Source: CAZPGL01 sp964586175
GTDB lineage: Bacteria > Actinomycetota > Acidimicrobiia > Acidimicrobiales > MedAcidi-G1
NCBI GenBank assembly: GCA_964586175.1
Contig: CAZPGL010000023.1
Span: 1-32,929, forward strand
DNA length: 32,929 nucleotides
Direction of reading: 5' to 3'
A program made the position numbers and the translations under genes. Below the pieces are notes generated by a model, which saw only the letters and a list, made by a program, of their open reading frames with translations, was not told the DNA's origin and searched no databases. Below are positions 10,633-19,361 of the stretch, piece by piece (position 1 is the stretch's first letter; each line of letters starts with the position of its first letter).

Positions 10633-11690
10633 CCGCCATCGCCCTGCTCGCCGTCGTGGCCCTCATCGGCGCCAATGCCCTGTTCGTGGCTACCGAGTTC
10701 GCCCTGATCGCCAGCCGTACCGGCCCGTTGGAGGATGCAGCGGCCGACGGCTCGCGCGGGGCCACCATGGCGCTGGTCGCCCGCAGCGACCTCCGCCGTC
10801 AGATCTCGGGAGCCCAGTTGGGGATCACGGGGAGCAGCGTGGTGTTGGGCATCATCGCTCAGCCGTCGATCGGCCGGCTCATCGAGCCGGTGGTCGGTGC
10901 CATGGGTGGCAGCGACGCCGTGGCGGAGAACGTCGGCTGGCTGGTCGCTCTCGGCCTGGCGGCGGCCATCCAGATGCTGTTGGGCGAGCTGGTCCCGAAG
11001 AACCTGGCCATCGCCGCTCCCGAGCAGACCCTCGGCCGCCTGATCCCGATCCACCGGGCGTTCCTCGTGGCGTTCGCCCCGGCCATCTGGGTGCTGGACC
11101 GGCTGGTCGCCCTGGCGGTGCGCCCCTTCGGTCAGACGCCGGTCGATGAGATCGCCCACGCCGTGGGGGCGGCCGAGCTGTCGTCGATGCTGGCCGCCTC
11201 CCGGCGGGACGGCCTGCTCCAGCCCTTCGAGCACGAGTTGTTGACCGGTGCCCTGGACCTCGGCAGCCGTCCGGTGACCGCGGCGATGATTCCCCGGGAG
11301 GACATGGTCACCGTGACCCGCAGCACGACGCTCGCCGAGGTCGAGGCGATCATCGTCGGGACCGGCCACTCGCGCCTGCCCGTCGTCGCCACCGGCGTCG
11401 ACGACGTCGTCGGCGTCGTCCACGTCAAGGATCTCCTGCGGCTGCCGGTGGCGGCCCAACAGGACAGCGTCCCGCTGGAGATGATCCGGAGGATGCTCGT
11501 GGTTCCCGAGACGAGCAGTCTCGAGGAGGTCCTGGTGCGGATGCGGGCCGCCCGCAACCACCTCGCCGTCGTCCGGGCCGTCGATGGCCGCACCGTGGGG
11601 CTGATCACGATGGAGGACGTCGTCGAGGAACTGGTGGGCGAAATTGCCGACGAAACCGACGATCCGAAGGTCCCACCGCCCGCCGTGTGA
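10629..11690 (+). CDS. CNNM/CBS-domain membrane protein, paralogue lacking the CorC/HlyC domain
   Basis: A 353-residue paralogue of the upstream gene, starting at a GTG that overlaps the upstream stop by four bases. The DUF21 domain begins ALLAVVALIGANALFVATEFA, and the CBS pair ends ITMEDVVEELVGEIADE. The chain then stops, so the C-terminal CorC/HlyC domain of its neighbour is absent. Tandem CNNM pairs of this long-plus-short design are common in actinobacteria, and the two proteins may work as a heteromer; that is inference. A role in divalent-cation homeostasis is suggested only by family. Confidence 0.9.
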   Translation: MTAIALLAVVALIGANALFVATEFALIASRTGPLEDAAADGSRGATMALVARSDLRRQISGAQLGITGSSVVLGIIAQPSIGRLIEPVVGAMGGSDAVAENVGWLVALGLAAAIQMLLGELVPKNLAIAAPEQTLGRLIPIHRAFLVAFAPAIWVLDRLVALAVRPFGQTPVDEIAHAVGAAELSSMLAASRRDGLLQPFEHELLTGALDLGSRPVTAAMIPREDMVTVTRSTTLAEVEAIIVGTGHSRLPVVATGVDDVVGVVHVKDLLRLPVAAQQDSVPLEMIRRMLVVPETSSLEEVLVRMRAARNHLAVVRAVDGRTVGLITMEDVVEELVGEIADETDDPKVPPPAV

Positions 11691-11728
11691 CGTCCGACCA
11701 CCGCGCTGGGCCGTACCGGACCGTTCGT

Positions 11729-11734
11729 TAGCCT
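11729..11734 (+). promoter_or_regulatory. Leaderless -10 element TAGCCT for the M23 peptidase gene
   Basis: TAGCCT is followed by exactly six bases and then the ATG at 11741, the geometry for a leaderless transcript. No Shine-Dalgarno sequence is present. Confidence 0.6.
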
Positions 11735-11740
11735 GAAGTC

Positions 11741-12559
11741 ATGCCTCGTGCCCTGCTCTGCTTCGTCGCGCTCGGAGCCATCGTGTGGTCGGTCGGCAGG
11801 GCCGGAGCCCAGACGGCTCCGGTGACACCGGATGGTCCGTTCTCCCTCGACGGTGCCGTGGCGGTCGCACCGGTGGTCGAGGCGGCGGCCGGCGCCGCGT
11901 ACACCGCACTCACCGAGGTCGCCGAGGCCCGCATCACCCTCGCCGGGCAGCCCGAAACACTCCTCGAGGCCGATCGGCGGTCGGGGAAGGCCCGCGCCGC
12001 GCTGGTCGCCGGGGCGGTCAACGTGTCGATCGCCATGCAGGCTGTCGACGAGCAGCGGGCCCGAGAGGCGGCGATCCTGGCTGCGATGAGCCCCGATGAA
12101 CGGGCGCGGGCCGAACGGGAGGCCCGTGAGGAGGCCGATCGGAAGGCGGTCGCCCGGTTCGTCGCCTCGACGACCTGGGTGTGTCCGGTGGCCGGCGAGA
12201 TGCAGTTCCGCGACTCGTGGGGGGAACCCCGCTCCGGTGGGCGCAGTCACGATGGCATCGACATCGTGGCTCGCTGGGGGACGCCGCTCGTGGCTCCGGT
12301 CGACGGTGAGGTGACGTTCCGGTCGGATTCGATCGGCGGACTGTCCTACGACCTGGTGGGAGAGGATGGTGACGTGTGGTTCGGCACCCACCTGAGCGCC
12401 ACGGAGACCGGCGGCACCGTCGAGGCCGGCACGGTGATCGGTTACGTCGGGCGTTCAGGCAACGCCGTCGGCAACCACCTGCACTTCGAATACCGGCCGG
12501 GCGGACGCGGCCTGTCGGTCAATCCGTTCCCGATCGTCGAGGCCCACTGCGTGCAGTGA
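11741..12559 (+). CDS. Secreted M23 peptidase (peptidoglycan endopeptidase)
   Basis: A 272-residue exported zinc peptidase of the LytM type, expected to cut peptide bonds in peptidoglycan. A signal peptide with cleavage after AGA (about residue 23) is followed by an Ala- and charge-rich, probably helical region (about 40-140). The M23 domain occupies 150-265. The metal and catalytic set is complete: His170 and Asp174 in HDGID, His217 in THLSA, and HLHFE at 246-250. The helical region before the domain resembles the coiled coil of regulatory LytM proteins, so control by a partner is possible. The gene stands alone, converging on fabI with ten bases between them. Confidence 0.9.
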   Translation: MPRALLCFVALGAIVWSVGRAGAQTAPVTPDGPFSLDGAVAVAPVVEAAAGAAYTALTEVAEARITLAGQPETLLEADRRSGKARAALVAGAVNVSIAMQAVDEQRAREAAILAAMSPDERARAEREAREEADRKAVARFVASTTWVCPVAGEMQFRDSWGEPRSGGRSHDGIDIVARWGTPLVAPVDGEVTFRSDSIGGLSYDLVGEDGDVWFGTHLSATETGGTVEAGTVIGYVGRSGNAVGNHLHFEYRPGGRGLSVNPFPIVEAHCVQ

Positions 12560-12569
12560 GCCGGGCCGG

Positions 12570-13337
12570 TCAGGCTCCGATGGCGTGGTACCCGCCGTCG
12601 ACGTGGATCATCTCGCCGGTGGTGGCGGGGAACCAGTCGGACATGAGGGCCACGCAGGCCCGGGCCACCGGTTCGGTGTCGTTGACGTCCCAGCCCAACG
12701 GTGCCCGGACCCCCCAGGCGTCCTCGAAGGCCGCGAACCCCGGAATGCTCTTGGCGGCGATCGTCCGGATGGGTCCGGCGGCCACCATGTTGCAGCGGAT
12801 CCCGTCGCCTCCGAGGGCACGGGCCAGATATCGCGACGTCGACTCGAGGGCGGCCTTGGCCACCCCCATCCAGTTGTAGGCCGGCCAGGCCACCCGGGCG
12901 TCGAAGTCCAGCCCGACGATCGAACCCCCGTCGGTCATGAGCGGGGCCACGACCTCGGCAACCGTCTTGAGCGAGTAGGCGGAGATCTCGACGGCCACCG
13001 AGACGTCGGACCATTCGGCGGCCATGAAGTCCTCGCCGAGGCAGACCTCGGGGGCGAAGCCGATGGCGTGCAGGGCGCCGTCGACCCGGCCCCACGTGTC
13101 GGCCAGGTGGGTCCGCAGGGCGGCCGCCTGGTCGGCCGACGTCACGTCGAACTCCAGGACCTCGGGCGGCGTCGGCAGCTTGCGGGCCGTGCGCTCGGTG
13201 AGCCGGAGGCCGCGGCCGGCTCCGGTGAGGACGATCTCGGCTCCCTCCTCCTGGGCCAGGCGGGCCACGGCGAAAGCGAGGGAGGCGTCGGTCAGCACGC
13301 CGGTGATCAACAGGTTCTTGCCGTCGAGGATCCCCAC
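12570..13337 (-). CDS. fabI: InhA-like NADH-dependent enoyl-ACP reductase
   Basis: Reduces the enoyl-ACP double bond in the last step of the type II fatty-acid cycle. It has 255 residues. The N-terminal nucleotide site reads LLITGVLTDASLAFAVA, and the active site FDARVAWPAYNWMGVAK gives Tyr154 and Lys161, matching InhA Tyr158 and Lys165. The following VAAGPIRTIA and ATTGEMIHVDGG are also close to InhA. At the position of InhA Ser94 (HSIGF) this protein has Ala91 (HAIGF). The GTG start at 13337 is preceded by a purine-rich site (GAAGGGAG on the minus strand) and a TAGGGT -10 at 13396-13391. It stands alone and is divergent from npdG. Confidence 0.93.
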   Translation of the reverse strand: MGILDGKNLLITGVLTDASLAFAVARLAQEEGAEIVLTGAGRGLRLTERTARKLPTPPEVLEFDVTSADQAAALRTHLADTWGRVDGALHAIGFAPEVCLGEDFMAAEWSDVSVAVEISAYSLKTVAEVVAPLMTDGGSIVGLDFDARVAWPAYNWMGVAKAALESTSRYLARALGGDGIRCNMVAAGPIRTIAAKSIPGFAAFEDAWGVRAPLGWDVNDTEPVARACVALMSDWFPATTGEMIHVDGGYHAIGA

Positions 13338-13390
13338 GACGCTCCCTTCCGGTTTCCTGGGCCCTGTGTCCGGGCCGGTCGTCGTCGCCG

Positions 13391-13396
13391 ACCCTA
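13391..13396 (-). promoter_or_regulatory. -10 element TAGGGT for fabI
   Basis: On the minus strand TAGGGT would give a leader of about 47 bases before the GTG at 13337. A Shine-Dalgarno-like GAAGGGAG lies near the start, so this gene looks conventionally initiated. Confidence 0.45.
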
Positions 13397-13453
13397 CCCG
13401 GCACGGGGTGCCCGGCCGGGGGCAAACCTGGTCGTGGGGGCCCGGCGGTGTCC

Positions 13454-13459
13454 TACGCT
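13454..13459 (+). promoter_or_regulatory. Leaderless -10 element TACGCT for npdG-mshC
   Basis: TACGCT, then six bases, then the ATG at 13466. This spacing selects 13466 as the npdG start over the in-frame GTG at 13448, which lies upstream of the -10 element. Confidence 0.6.
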
Positions 13460-13465
13460 CACGCC

Positions 13466-14122
13466 ATGGAGATCGGACTGCTCGGCGCGACCGGACCAGC
13501 GGGTAGCGCGTTGGCGGCCCGGTTGGCGTCGGTGGGGATCGACGTCGTGCTGGGTTCTCGTTCCCGGTACCGCGCCCTCGAGGTGGTCGACGGCATCACC
13601 GCCCGCTGGCCCGACCGGCACCTGCCGATCCGGGCTGCCGACAACGCCGGGGCGGCCGACGCCGAGATCGTGGTCATCGCCACGCCCTGGGATGCTGCAG
13701 CCTCCACAGCCAACTCGGTGGTGGACCATCTCCACCGCAAGGTCGTGGTGTGCATGTCCAACGCCCTGGCCCGGGTCCATGGCGAGTTCCAGCCGCTGGT
13801 GCCGCCCCGGGGCTCGGTGTCGGCCAGCGTCCAGGCCGAGGTGCCCGACGCGCTGGTGGCCGCCGCCCTCCACCATGTGCCGGCCACCGAGCTGGGCGAC
13901 CTCGACGGACAGATCAGCAGCGACGTCCTGGTGTGCTCCGACCATCCCGAGGCCACTCGGGTCGTGTCGGAGATCGTCGGGAGGTTCCCGGGTGTGCGGC
14001 CGCTCGACGCCGGGGGCCTCTCCAATGCCATGGCCATCGAGGCGTTCACCGCCGTCCTCCTCCAGTTGAACAGCCGGTACAGGACCCGGGTGGCCGTGCG
14101 CTTCACCGGCATCGACGACTGA
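13466..14122 (+). CDS. npdG: NADPH-dependent F420 reductase
   Basis: Moves hydride between NADPH and coenzyme F420, supplying F420H2 in the cytoplasm. The 218 residues form a Rossmann protein: EIGLLGATGPAGSALAARL holds the dinucleotide loop, and LGSRSR (29-34) supplies the basic residues that bind the NADP 2'-phosphate. Later conserved stretches include HHVPATELGDLD and DAGGLSNAMAIEAFTAVLLQLN. The ATG at 13466 follows a leaderless -10. Its stop overlaps the mshC start (TGATG), so the two are translated together. Two F420-type oxidoreductases at 23.5-25.3 kb are plausible users of its product. Confidence 0.88.
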   Translation: MEIGLLGATGPAGSALAARLASVGIDVVLGSRSRYRALEVVDGITARWPDRHLPIRAADNAGAADAEIVVIATPWDAAASTANSVVDHLHRKVVVCMSNALARVHGEFQPLVPPRGSVSASVQAEVPDALVAAALHHVPATELGDLDGQISSDVLVCSDHPEATRVVSEIVGRFPGVRPLDAGGLSNAMAIEAFTAVLLQLNSRYRTRVAVRFTGIDD

Positions 14123-15288
14123 TGCCGCCCGGGGCGCTGCCCCCGATGCGCCTGTACGACACGGCCCGTCGGGCGGTGGTGCCGTTCGACCCCGGTGCGG
14201 TGGTGACGCTCTACGTCTGTGGCATCACCCCCTACGACGCCACCCACCTGGGCCACGCAGCCACCTACGTCACGTACGACGTCCTGGAGCGCCGCCTACG
14301 CGACCGGGGCCACGAGACCCGGTGCATCCGCAACATCACCGATGTCGACGACGACATGCTCCGGGAAGCCCGCCGGCGTGGCGTCCACCATCTGGACTTG
14401 GCGTTCGGTGAGGTCCGGAGGTTCGACGACGACATGGCGGCCCTCGGGAACCTGGAACCGTGGATGGAACCCCGGGCGACCGGAGCCATCCCCGAGATCC
14501 GGGGGTTCATCCACGCCCTGCTCGAACGGGGATCCGCCTACGTGGTCGACGGTGCAGTGTTCTTCGACGCGGCGGCCGATGCCGAGTTCGGCGAGCTCAG
14601 TGGGCTACGGGCCGACGCCATGGTTCGACTGGGCGCCGAGCGGGGCGAGCAGCCCGACGACGATCGGAAACGCCATCCGCTCGACCCGGTGTTGTGGCAG
14701 TCCTCGGCGGTCGACGAGCCGGCGTGGGATGCACCGTGGGGGAGGGGCCGGCCGGGATGGCACGTCGAGTGCTCGGCGCTGGCCGTCCGCCACGCCGGGC
14801 CGACGGTCGACCTCCACGGCGGCGGGACGGACCTGATCTATCCGCACCACGAGTGTTCGGCGGCCCAGGCCCGGGCGGTGACGGGCGAGCCCTTGGCTGG
14901 GCACTGGCTGCATCAGGCGATGGTGGTCCACGAGGGCCGCAAGATGTCCAAGTCGCTCGGGAACCTGGTGTTCGTGGCCGACCTGCTGCGTTGCCACGAG
15001 CCGATGGCGGTGCGCTTGGCGCTGTTGGCCCATCACTACCGCCGCTCGTGGTCGTGGGATCCGCGGCTGCTCGAGGAGGCCTCGGCCCGGTTGGAACGCT
15101 GGCGGGCCGTGGGCGACGGCGACGGTGCGGTCGACGCGGTACGGGCCGCCCTCGACGACGACCTTGACACACCAGCGGCGCTGCGGTCCATCGACGAGGC
15201 GACGTGGGCCGGGTCGGGCGTGTCGGCGGCGGCTGCGTTGATCGGGGTCGACCTATCGGGCCGCAGGGTGCAGGGCCAGGCTGGCTAA
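14122..15288 (+). CDS. mshC: L-cysteine:glucosaminyl-inositol ligase (mycothiol biosynthesis)
   Basis: Joins cysteine to GlcN-inositol using ATP, the third step of mycothiol synthesis, and is related to cysteinyl-tRNA synthetase. It has 388 residues. It carries YVCGITPYDATHLGHAATY, the MshC form of the HIGH region (CysRS has a GPTVYDY-type motif). Zinc ligands expected from the family are Cys33, Cys217 (WHVECSA) and His242 (YPHHE). KMSKS is at 274-278. The chain lacks the tRNA-binding C terminus of CysRS and is slightly shorter than mycobacterial MshC. The ATG overlaps the npdG stop; an alternative ATG lies at 14146. thrS follows 13 bases after the stop. Confidence 0.9.
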   Translation: MPPGALPPMRLYDTARRAVVPFDPGAVVTLYVCGITPYDATHLGHAATYVTYDVLERRLRDRGHETRCIRNITDVDDDMLREARRRGVHHLDLAFGEVRRFDDDMAALGNLEPWMEPRATGAIPEIRGFIHALLERGSAYVVDGAVFFDAAADAEFGELSGLRADAMVRLGAERGEQPDDDRKRHPLDPVLWQSSAVDEPAWDAPWGRGRPGWHVECSALAVRHAGPTVDLHGGGTDLIYPHHECSAAQARAVTGEPLAGHWLHQAMVVHEGRKMSKSLGNLVFVADLLRCHEPMAVRLALLAHHYRRSWSWDPRLLEEASARLERWRAVGDGDGAVDAVRAALDDDLDTPAALRSIDEATWAGSGVSAAAALIGVDLSGRRVQGQAG

Positions 15289-15301
15289 CCTCAGGGGCCG
15301 T

Positions 15302-17269
15302 ATGGCCGACACCACCATCTCCCTGCCCGACGGCTCGACCCGGGTTCTTTCCGCTGGGGCCACCGGTGCCGACCTGGCAGCCGACATCGGCCCCGGGCTG
15401 GCCAAGGCGGCGCTCATCACCCTGGTCGACGGGGCACCGTGCGACCTCGGCGATCCCTTGCCCGACGGGGCCACCGTGGCCATCGTGACTGCCGACAGCG
15501 ACGACGGCCTCCACACGCTGCGCCATTCGACGGCCCACGTCCTGGCCCAGGCGGTGCTCGGGCTGTGGCCCGGTGCCACCTACGCGATCGGTCCGCCGAT
15601 CGAACACGGCTTCTACTACGACTTCGAGTTGCCCGGTGACGCCACGTTCAGCTCTGAGGACCTCGAGGCGATCGAGGCCCGCATGCGCGACATCGTGGCC
15701 GCCGACCAGTTGTTCGAGCGGGCCGACGTGCCGGCGGCCGAGGCCTTGGCGTTGTTCGCCGACCATCCGTACAAGTGCGAGATCATCGAGAAGGTCACGG
15801 GGGGCGGCGCCGACGACGAGATGGCCGGCGAGCTGGCAGGCGACGGCACCGTCTCCTACTACCGCAACGGCGACGGGTTCATCGATCTGTGCATGGGCCC
15901 CCATGTGCCGTCCACGGGGCGACTCGGCCACTTCGCCCTCCAGAAGGTGGCCGGTGCCTACTGGCGGGGCGACACCAGCCGCCCCATGCTGCAGCGCATC
16001 TACGGCACCGCGTGGGCCAACAAGAAGGACCTGAAGGCCCATCTGCACCGCCTGGCCGAGGCCGAGAAGCGCGACCACCGCCGCCTAGCCGCCGAGCTGG
16101 ACCTCGTGTCATGGCCCGAGGCCCTCGGCCCGGGGCTGGCCGTGTGGCATCCCAGGGGTGCGCTGGTCCGCAAGATCATCGAGGACTACAGCCGTCAGCG
16201 TCACGAGGCCGGCGGGTACGACTTCGTGTACAGCCCGCACATCGCCAAGTCGGTGCTGTGGGAGACGAGCGGCCATCTGGACTTCTACGCCGACGGCATG
16301 TACCCGCCCATGGAGCTCGACGGGGCCAGCTACTACCCGAAGCCCATGAACTGCCCGTTCCACGTGGCGATCTACGACAGCCGTCAACGCAGCTACCGGG
16401 ATCTGCCCCGGCGGTTCTTCGAGCTGGGTGCCGTGTACCGCTACGAGCTGTCGGGGGCCATCCACGGCCTGTTGCGCAGCCGGGGGTTCACCCAGGACGA
16501 CGCCCACATCTTCTGCACCCGTGACCAGGTGCCCGACGAGCTGGCGTCGCTGCTCGACTTCACCCTGTCGGTGCTGCGGGCCTTCGGGTTCGAGGACTTC
16601 CAGGCCAAGTTGTCGACCCGGCCGCCGGGCAAGTCGGTCGGTGACGACGACCTGTGGGACATGGCCACCGACGGTCTGCGGGCCGCCCTCGACTCAGCCG
16701 GGCTCTCGTACGTCGTCGACGAGGGTGGCGGTGCCTTCTACGGACCCAAGATCGACGTCGACGTCAACGACGCCATCGGCCGGGCGTGGCAACTGTCGAC
16801 CATCCAACTCGACTTCAACCTGCCCGACCGCTTCGACCTCGAGTACGTGGGTGCCGACGGTGATCGGCACTGTCCGGTCATGATCCACCGGGCGTTGATG
16901 GGGTCCATCGAGCGATTCTTCGGGGTGCTGCTCGAGCACTACGCCGGAGCCTTTCCGACATGGCTGGCCCCCGAACAGGTGCGGGTGCTGCCGGTGGCCG
17001 ACGAGCACCTGGAGTACGCCGGGTCGGTGGCCGCCCGGCTGGAGTCAGCCGGGTTCCGGGCCACCGTCGATCCGGCCGATGAGCCGCTGGGCAAGCGGGT
17101 GCGGAACGCCAAGGTGGCCAAGATCCCGCACGTGCTGGTGGTCGGCGACGACGACATGGCCCACATGACGGTGGGGGAGAACGCCCGGGGTGCCGATGCC
17201 CCGGAGCGCGACCTTCCCCTCGACGAGTTCACGGCCCGTTTGGCCGACGAGGTGGCGGCCCGACGGTGA
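15302..17269 (+). CDS. thrS: Threonyl-tRNA synthetase
   Basis: Charges tRNA-Thr. The 655 residues have the standard layout: TGS domain (1-62), editing domain with HSTAH (75-79), class II catalytic core, and anticodon-binding domain (about 555-655). Zinc ligands are visible as the Cys of MNCPFH (near 351), the His of DDAHIF (near 402) and the His of VMIHRALMGS (near 528). Motif 2 includes the VYRYELSGAIHGLLRSRGF region. An AGGGG ribosome site lies at 15293-15297, five bases before the ATG. A TAACCT -10-like element overlaps the mshC stop, so thrS may also have its own promoter. No T-box leader is present. The HIT gene that follows is conserved next to thrS in mycobacteria. Confidence 0.97.
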   Translation: MADTTISLPDGSTRVLSAGATGADLAADIGPGLAKAALITLVDGAPCDLGDPLPDGATVAIVTADSDDGLHTLRHSTAHVLAQAVLGLWPGATYAIGPPIEHGFYYDFELPGDATFSSEDLEAIEARMRDIVAADQLFERADVPAAEALALFADHPYKCEIIEKVTGGGADDEMAGELAGDGTVSYYRNGDGFIDLCMGPHVPSTGRLGHFALQKVAGAYWRGDTSRPMLQRIYGTAWANKKDLKAHLHRLAEAEKRDHRRLAAELDLVSWPEALGPGLAVWHPRGALVRKIIEDYSRQRHEAGGYDFVYSPHIAKSVLWETSGHLDFYADGMYPPMELDGASYYPKPMNCPFHVAIYDSRQRSYRDLPRRFFELGAVYRYELSGAIHGLLRSRGFTQDDAHIFCTRDQVPDELASLLDFTLSVLRAFGFEDFQAKLSTRPPGKSVGDDDLWDMATDGLRAALDSAGLSYVVDEGGGAFYGPKIDVDVNDAIGRAWQLSTIQLDFNLPDRFDLEYVGADGDRHCPVMIHRALMGSIERFFGVLLEHYAGAFPTWLAPEQVRVLPVADEHLEYAGSVAARLESAGFRATVDPADEPLGKRVRNAKVAKIPHVLVVGDDDMAHMTVGENARGADAPERDLPLDEFTARLADEVAARR

Positions 17270-17784
17270 GCCGCCTTGAGCAACTCTGGGCCGGTTGGCG
17301 GCAGGCCTACCTGGCCGGCGGATCCGACGGCCGCCCGTCGCCCGAGGTTCCCGAGGGCGGGTCGATCTTCACCGCCATCGAGGCGAGCGGCCTGCCCGAC
17401 CACGAGTCGTTCGTGGTCCATCGGGGGGTCGACTGCTTCGTGCTGCTCAACGTGTACCCGTACACCAGTGGCCACGTCATGGTGCTGCCCCGCAGGGCTG
17501 TCGCCACCCTGCCCGGGCTGACCGACGGCGAGCACGCAGAGCTCTGGAACCTGGTGCGGGATGCGGTGGCCGCGATCGAGCAGGCCTACCGGCCCGGAGG
17601 GGTGAACGTCGGCCTCAACCAGGGTCGGGCGGCCGGCGCCGGTGTGCCCGAACACCTGCACGTCCACTGCCTGCCCCGCTGGGAGGGTGACACCAACTTC
17701 TCGACTGTGGTGGCCGGGCTGCGGGTGATGCCCGAGACCCTGATCGACACGTGGTCCCGGTTGCGGGAGGCCTGGCCTTCGTGA
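17266..17784 (+). CDS. HIT-family Ap4A phosphorylase-like protein
   Basis: A 172-residue nucleotide hydrolase/transferase of the histidine-triad family. The triad EHLHVHCLPRW gives His130, His132 and His134. The chain closely resembles the Mycobacterium tuberculosis Ap4A phosphorylase Rv2613c, including NVYPYTSGH and GVNVGLNQG, and like it directly follows thrS. Ap4A is a by-product of aminoacyl-tRNA synthetases, so the pairing makes biochemical sense. The GTG start overlaps the thrS stop by four bases, and its stop overlaps the next start in the same way. The function is inferred from family and neighbourhood. Confidence 0.9.
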   Translation: MSRLEQLWAGWRQAYLAGGSDGRPSPEVPEGGSIFTAIEASGLPDHESFVVHRGVDCFVLLNVYPYTSGHVMVLPRRAVATLPGLTDGEHAELWNLVRDAVAAIEQAYRPGGVNVGLNQGRAAGAGVPEHLHVHCLPRWEGDTNFSTVVAGLRVMPETLIDTWSRLREAWPS

Positions 17785-19295
17785 GGGTCGGGGCGGCCGT
17801 GCGGGCAGCCAGCGGGGCACTGTTGCTGGCCGCGTGCAGTTCGACGATGGTGCCGGTGCCCACCACGACCACGGCCGAGCCGGCGACTTCGGCTCCGACC
17901 ACGACCGTCGACGACACCCCGTCCACCGTCCGGTGGGGGCCGTGCCCCGAGGTCGACAGCACGGTCGTGGAGTGCGGTCGAATCGAGGTACCGCTCGACC
18001 ATGGGGACCCGTCGGCCGGCGTCATCGAGATGGCGGTGGCCCGGGTCCCGGCCTCGCGGCCCGATCCGCTCGGGGTGCTGTTGTTGAACCCCGGCGGGCC
18101 CGGGGCCTCGGGGGTCCGGATGGTGACGGACATCGTCGACGTCTGGGCACTGTTCTTCGCCGAGTTCGACGTCATCGGGTTCGATCCGCGGGGTGCGGGT
18201 GGGAGCACGCCGGTGTCGTGCCCGGGTGATCCCGATGACGAAAGCGTCGAGTACCTGCTCGACGACGGTGAGGATCCGTCGGCGATGGTCGATCTGCTCC
18301 TCGCCGAGGCGGCGGACTGCTTGTCGTCGAGCAGCGATCTTGCCCTGCACGTCGGCACCAACAACGCGGCCCGCGACATGGACGTGCTGCGTGAGGAGTT
18401 GGGTGAGGAGCAGATCACCTACCTGGGCTACTCGTACGGCTCCCGACTGGGTGCCGTCTACGCCGCCCTGTTCCCCGACCGGGTCCGGGCCATGGTGTTG
18501 GACGGCCCGGTGGCGCCCGACGAGTACCCCAGCGCCCTGAGCCCGATCCAGGGCGAGGGCTTCGAGGCCGCGTGGGACCGTTTCGCTGCATCGTGCGATG
18601 CCGACCCGGAGTGTCCGCTTCGGGCGTTGGGGGGTGCGGAGGCGGCGTTCGCCGCGGCCGATGCCCGGATGTCCGAGGGGACGGTTTCGGCCGGCTCGGA
18701 CCGCAGCCTCAACCGCGCCGAGTTCCTGTTCGGCACGTTGTCGGCGCTGTACTCGCCGTTGACGTGGACCGACCTCTTCGCAGGCCTCGTGGAGATCCTG
18801 GAGGAGGGCCGGGGAACCTTCCACCAGCAGTTGGTCGACGACATGATCGGCCGCCGGGAGGACGGCACCTACGACAACTCCAACGCCGTCAACTTCCTGG
18901 TGAACTGTGCTGACGATCCCGTCCGCCCCCCGCTCGACGACATGGTCGCCGGTGCCGACGCGCTGGCCGATCGCTTTCCCCACTTCGGACCCCTGTTCCG
19001 GGCCGACATCGGGTGTTCCGGCCTGCCGGCGGCCCTCGACCCGCTGCACGTCGGCCCGGCCGATCTGGCCGTGCCGGCGCTGATCATCGCCCTGGAGGGT
19101 GACCCGGCCACCCCGATCGCCTGGGCCCGGGGGCTGGCCGACTCGATGGGCGCCGCCGTCGTGATCACCTCGGACGGGGACGGCCATGGAGCGTTCCTCG
19201 CCAACAGCATGTGCGTCACCAGGGTGGTCAACAACTACCTCGTCGACCTGGAGGTGCCGGTCGACGGCTGGTCGTGCTCCGATCTTGACGGATAG
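17781..19295 (+). CDS. Alpha/beta-hydrolase lipoprotein (TAP-like peptidase family)
   Basis: A 504-residue exported hydrolase of the tripeptidyl-aminopeptidase/SlpD type. The GTG at 17781 (overlapping the HIT stop) gives a compact lipoprotein signal ending LLAAC (Cys19), then a short Thr-rich linker. The oxyanion loop is GGPGASG (105-111), and the nucleophile is Ser218 in GYSYGS. The C-terminal TAP-like domain supplies an Asp (EGDPATP) and His (GDGHGAF) to complete the triad. Expected activity is removal of short peptides from substrates outside the membrane; the true substrate is unknown. The stop at 19295 lies one base before a Zur-like box. Confidence 0.88.
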   Translation: MRVGAAVRAASGALLLAACSSTMVPVPTTTTAEPATSAPTTTVDDTPSTVRWGPCPEVDSTVVECGRIEVPLDHGDPSAGVIEMAVARVPASRPDPLGVLLLNPGGPGASGVRMVTDIVDVWALFFAEFDVIGFDPRGAGGSTPVSCPGDPDDESVEYLLDDGEDPSAMVDLLLAEAADCLSSSSDLALHVGTNNAARDMDVLREELGEEQITYLGYSYGSRLGAVYAALFPDRVRAMVLDGPVAPDEYPSALSPIQGEGFEAAWDRFAASCDADPECPLRALGGAEAAFAAADARMSEGTVSAGSDRSLNRAEFLFGTLSALYSPLTWTDLFAGLVEILEEGRGTFHQQLVDDMIGRREDGTYDNSNAVNFLVNCADDPVRPPLDDMVAGADALADRFPHFGPLFRADIGCSGLPAALDPLHVGPADLAVPALIIALEGDPATPIAWARGLADSMGAAVVITSDGDGHGAFLANSMCVTRVVNNYLVDLEVPVDGWSCSDLDG

Positions 19296-19296
19296 C

Positions 19297-19315
19297 ATTG
19301 AGACTCGTTCTCAAT
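19297..19315. promoter_or_regulatory. Fur/Zur-like operator before the metal permease gene
   Basis: ATTGAGACTCGTTCTCAAT is a near-palindrome (nine-one-nine with one mismatched pair on each side of the centre region). On the minus strand its core reads TTGAGAACGAGTCTCAA, matching the box upstream of znuA in 13 of 17 positions, with the differences symmetric. It lies 47 bases before the permease ATG. Confidence 0.6.
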
Positions 19316-19361
19316 ACGCATCCGGTGTACGGGTGCTGATCGCCGTCGAGGAGGGCCGCCG

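Noticed and set aside
9552..11561. 669-codon minus-strand open frame opposite the CNNM pair
   Set aside because: Gln/His/Asp/Arg-rich translation with no domain; the plus strand encodes two clear CNNM/CBS proteins.
12558..12577. GAGCC/GGCTC stem between the M23 gene and fabI
   Set aside because: Five pairs with a ten-base loop is expected by chance in GC-rich DNA.
14122..15288. Cysteinyl-tRNA synthetase
   Set aside because: The CGITPYDATHLGHA motif and the missing tRNA-binding C terminus indicate MshC instead.
14597..16078. 493-codon minus-strand open frame opposite mshC and thrS
   Set aside because: Low-complexity antisense translation; the plus-strand genes are unmistakable.
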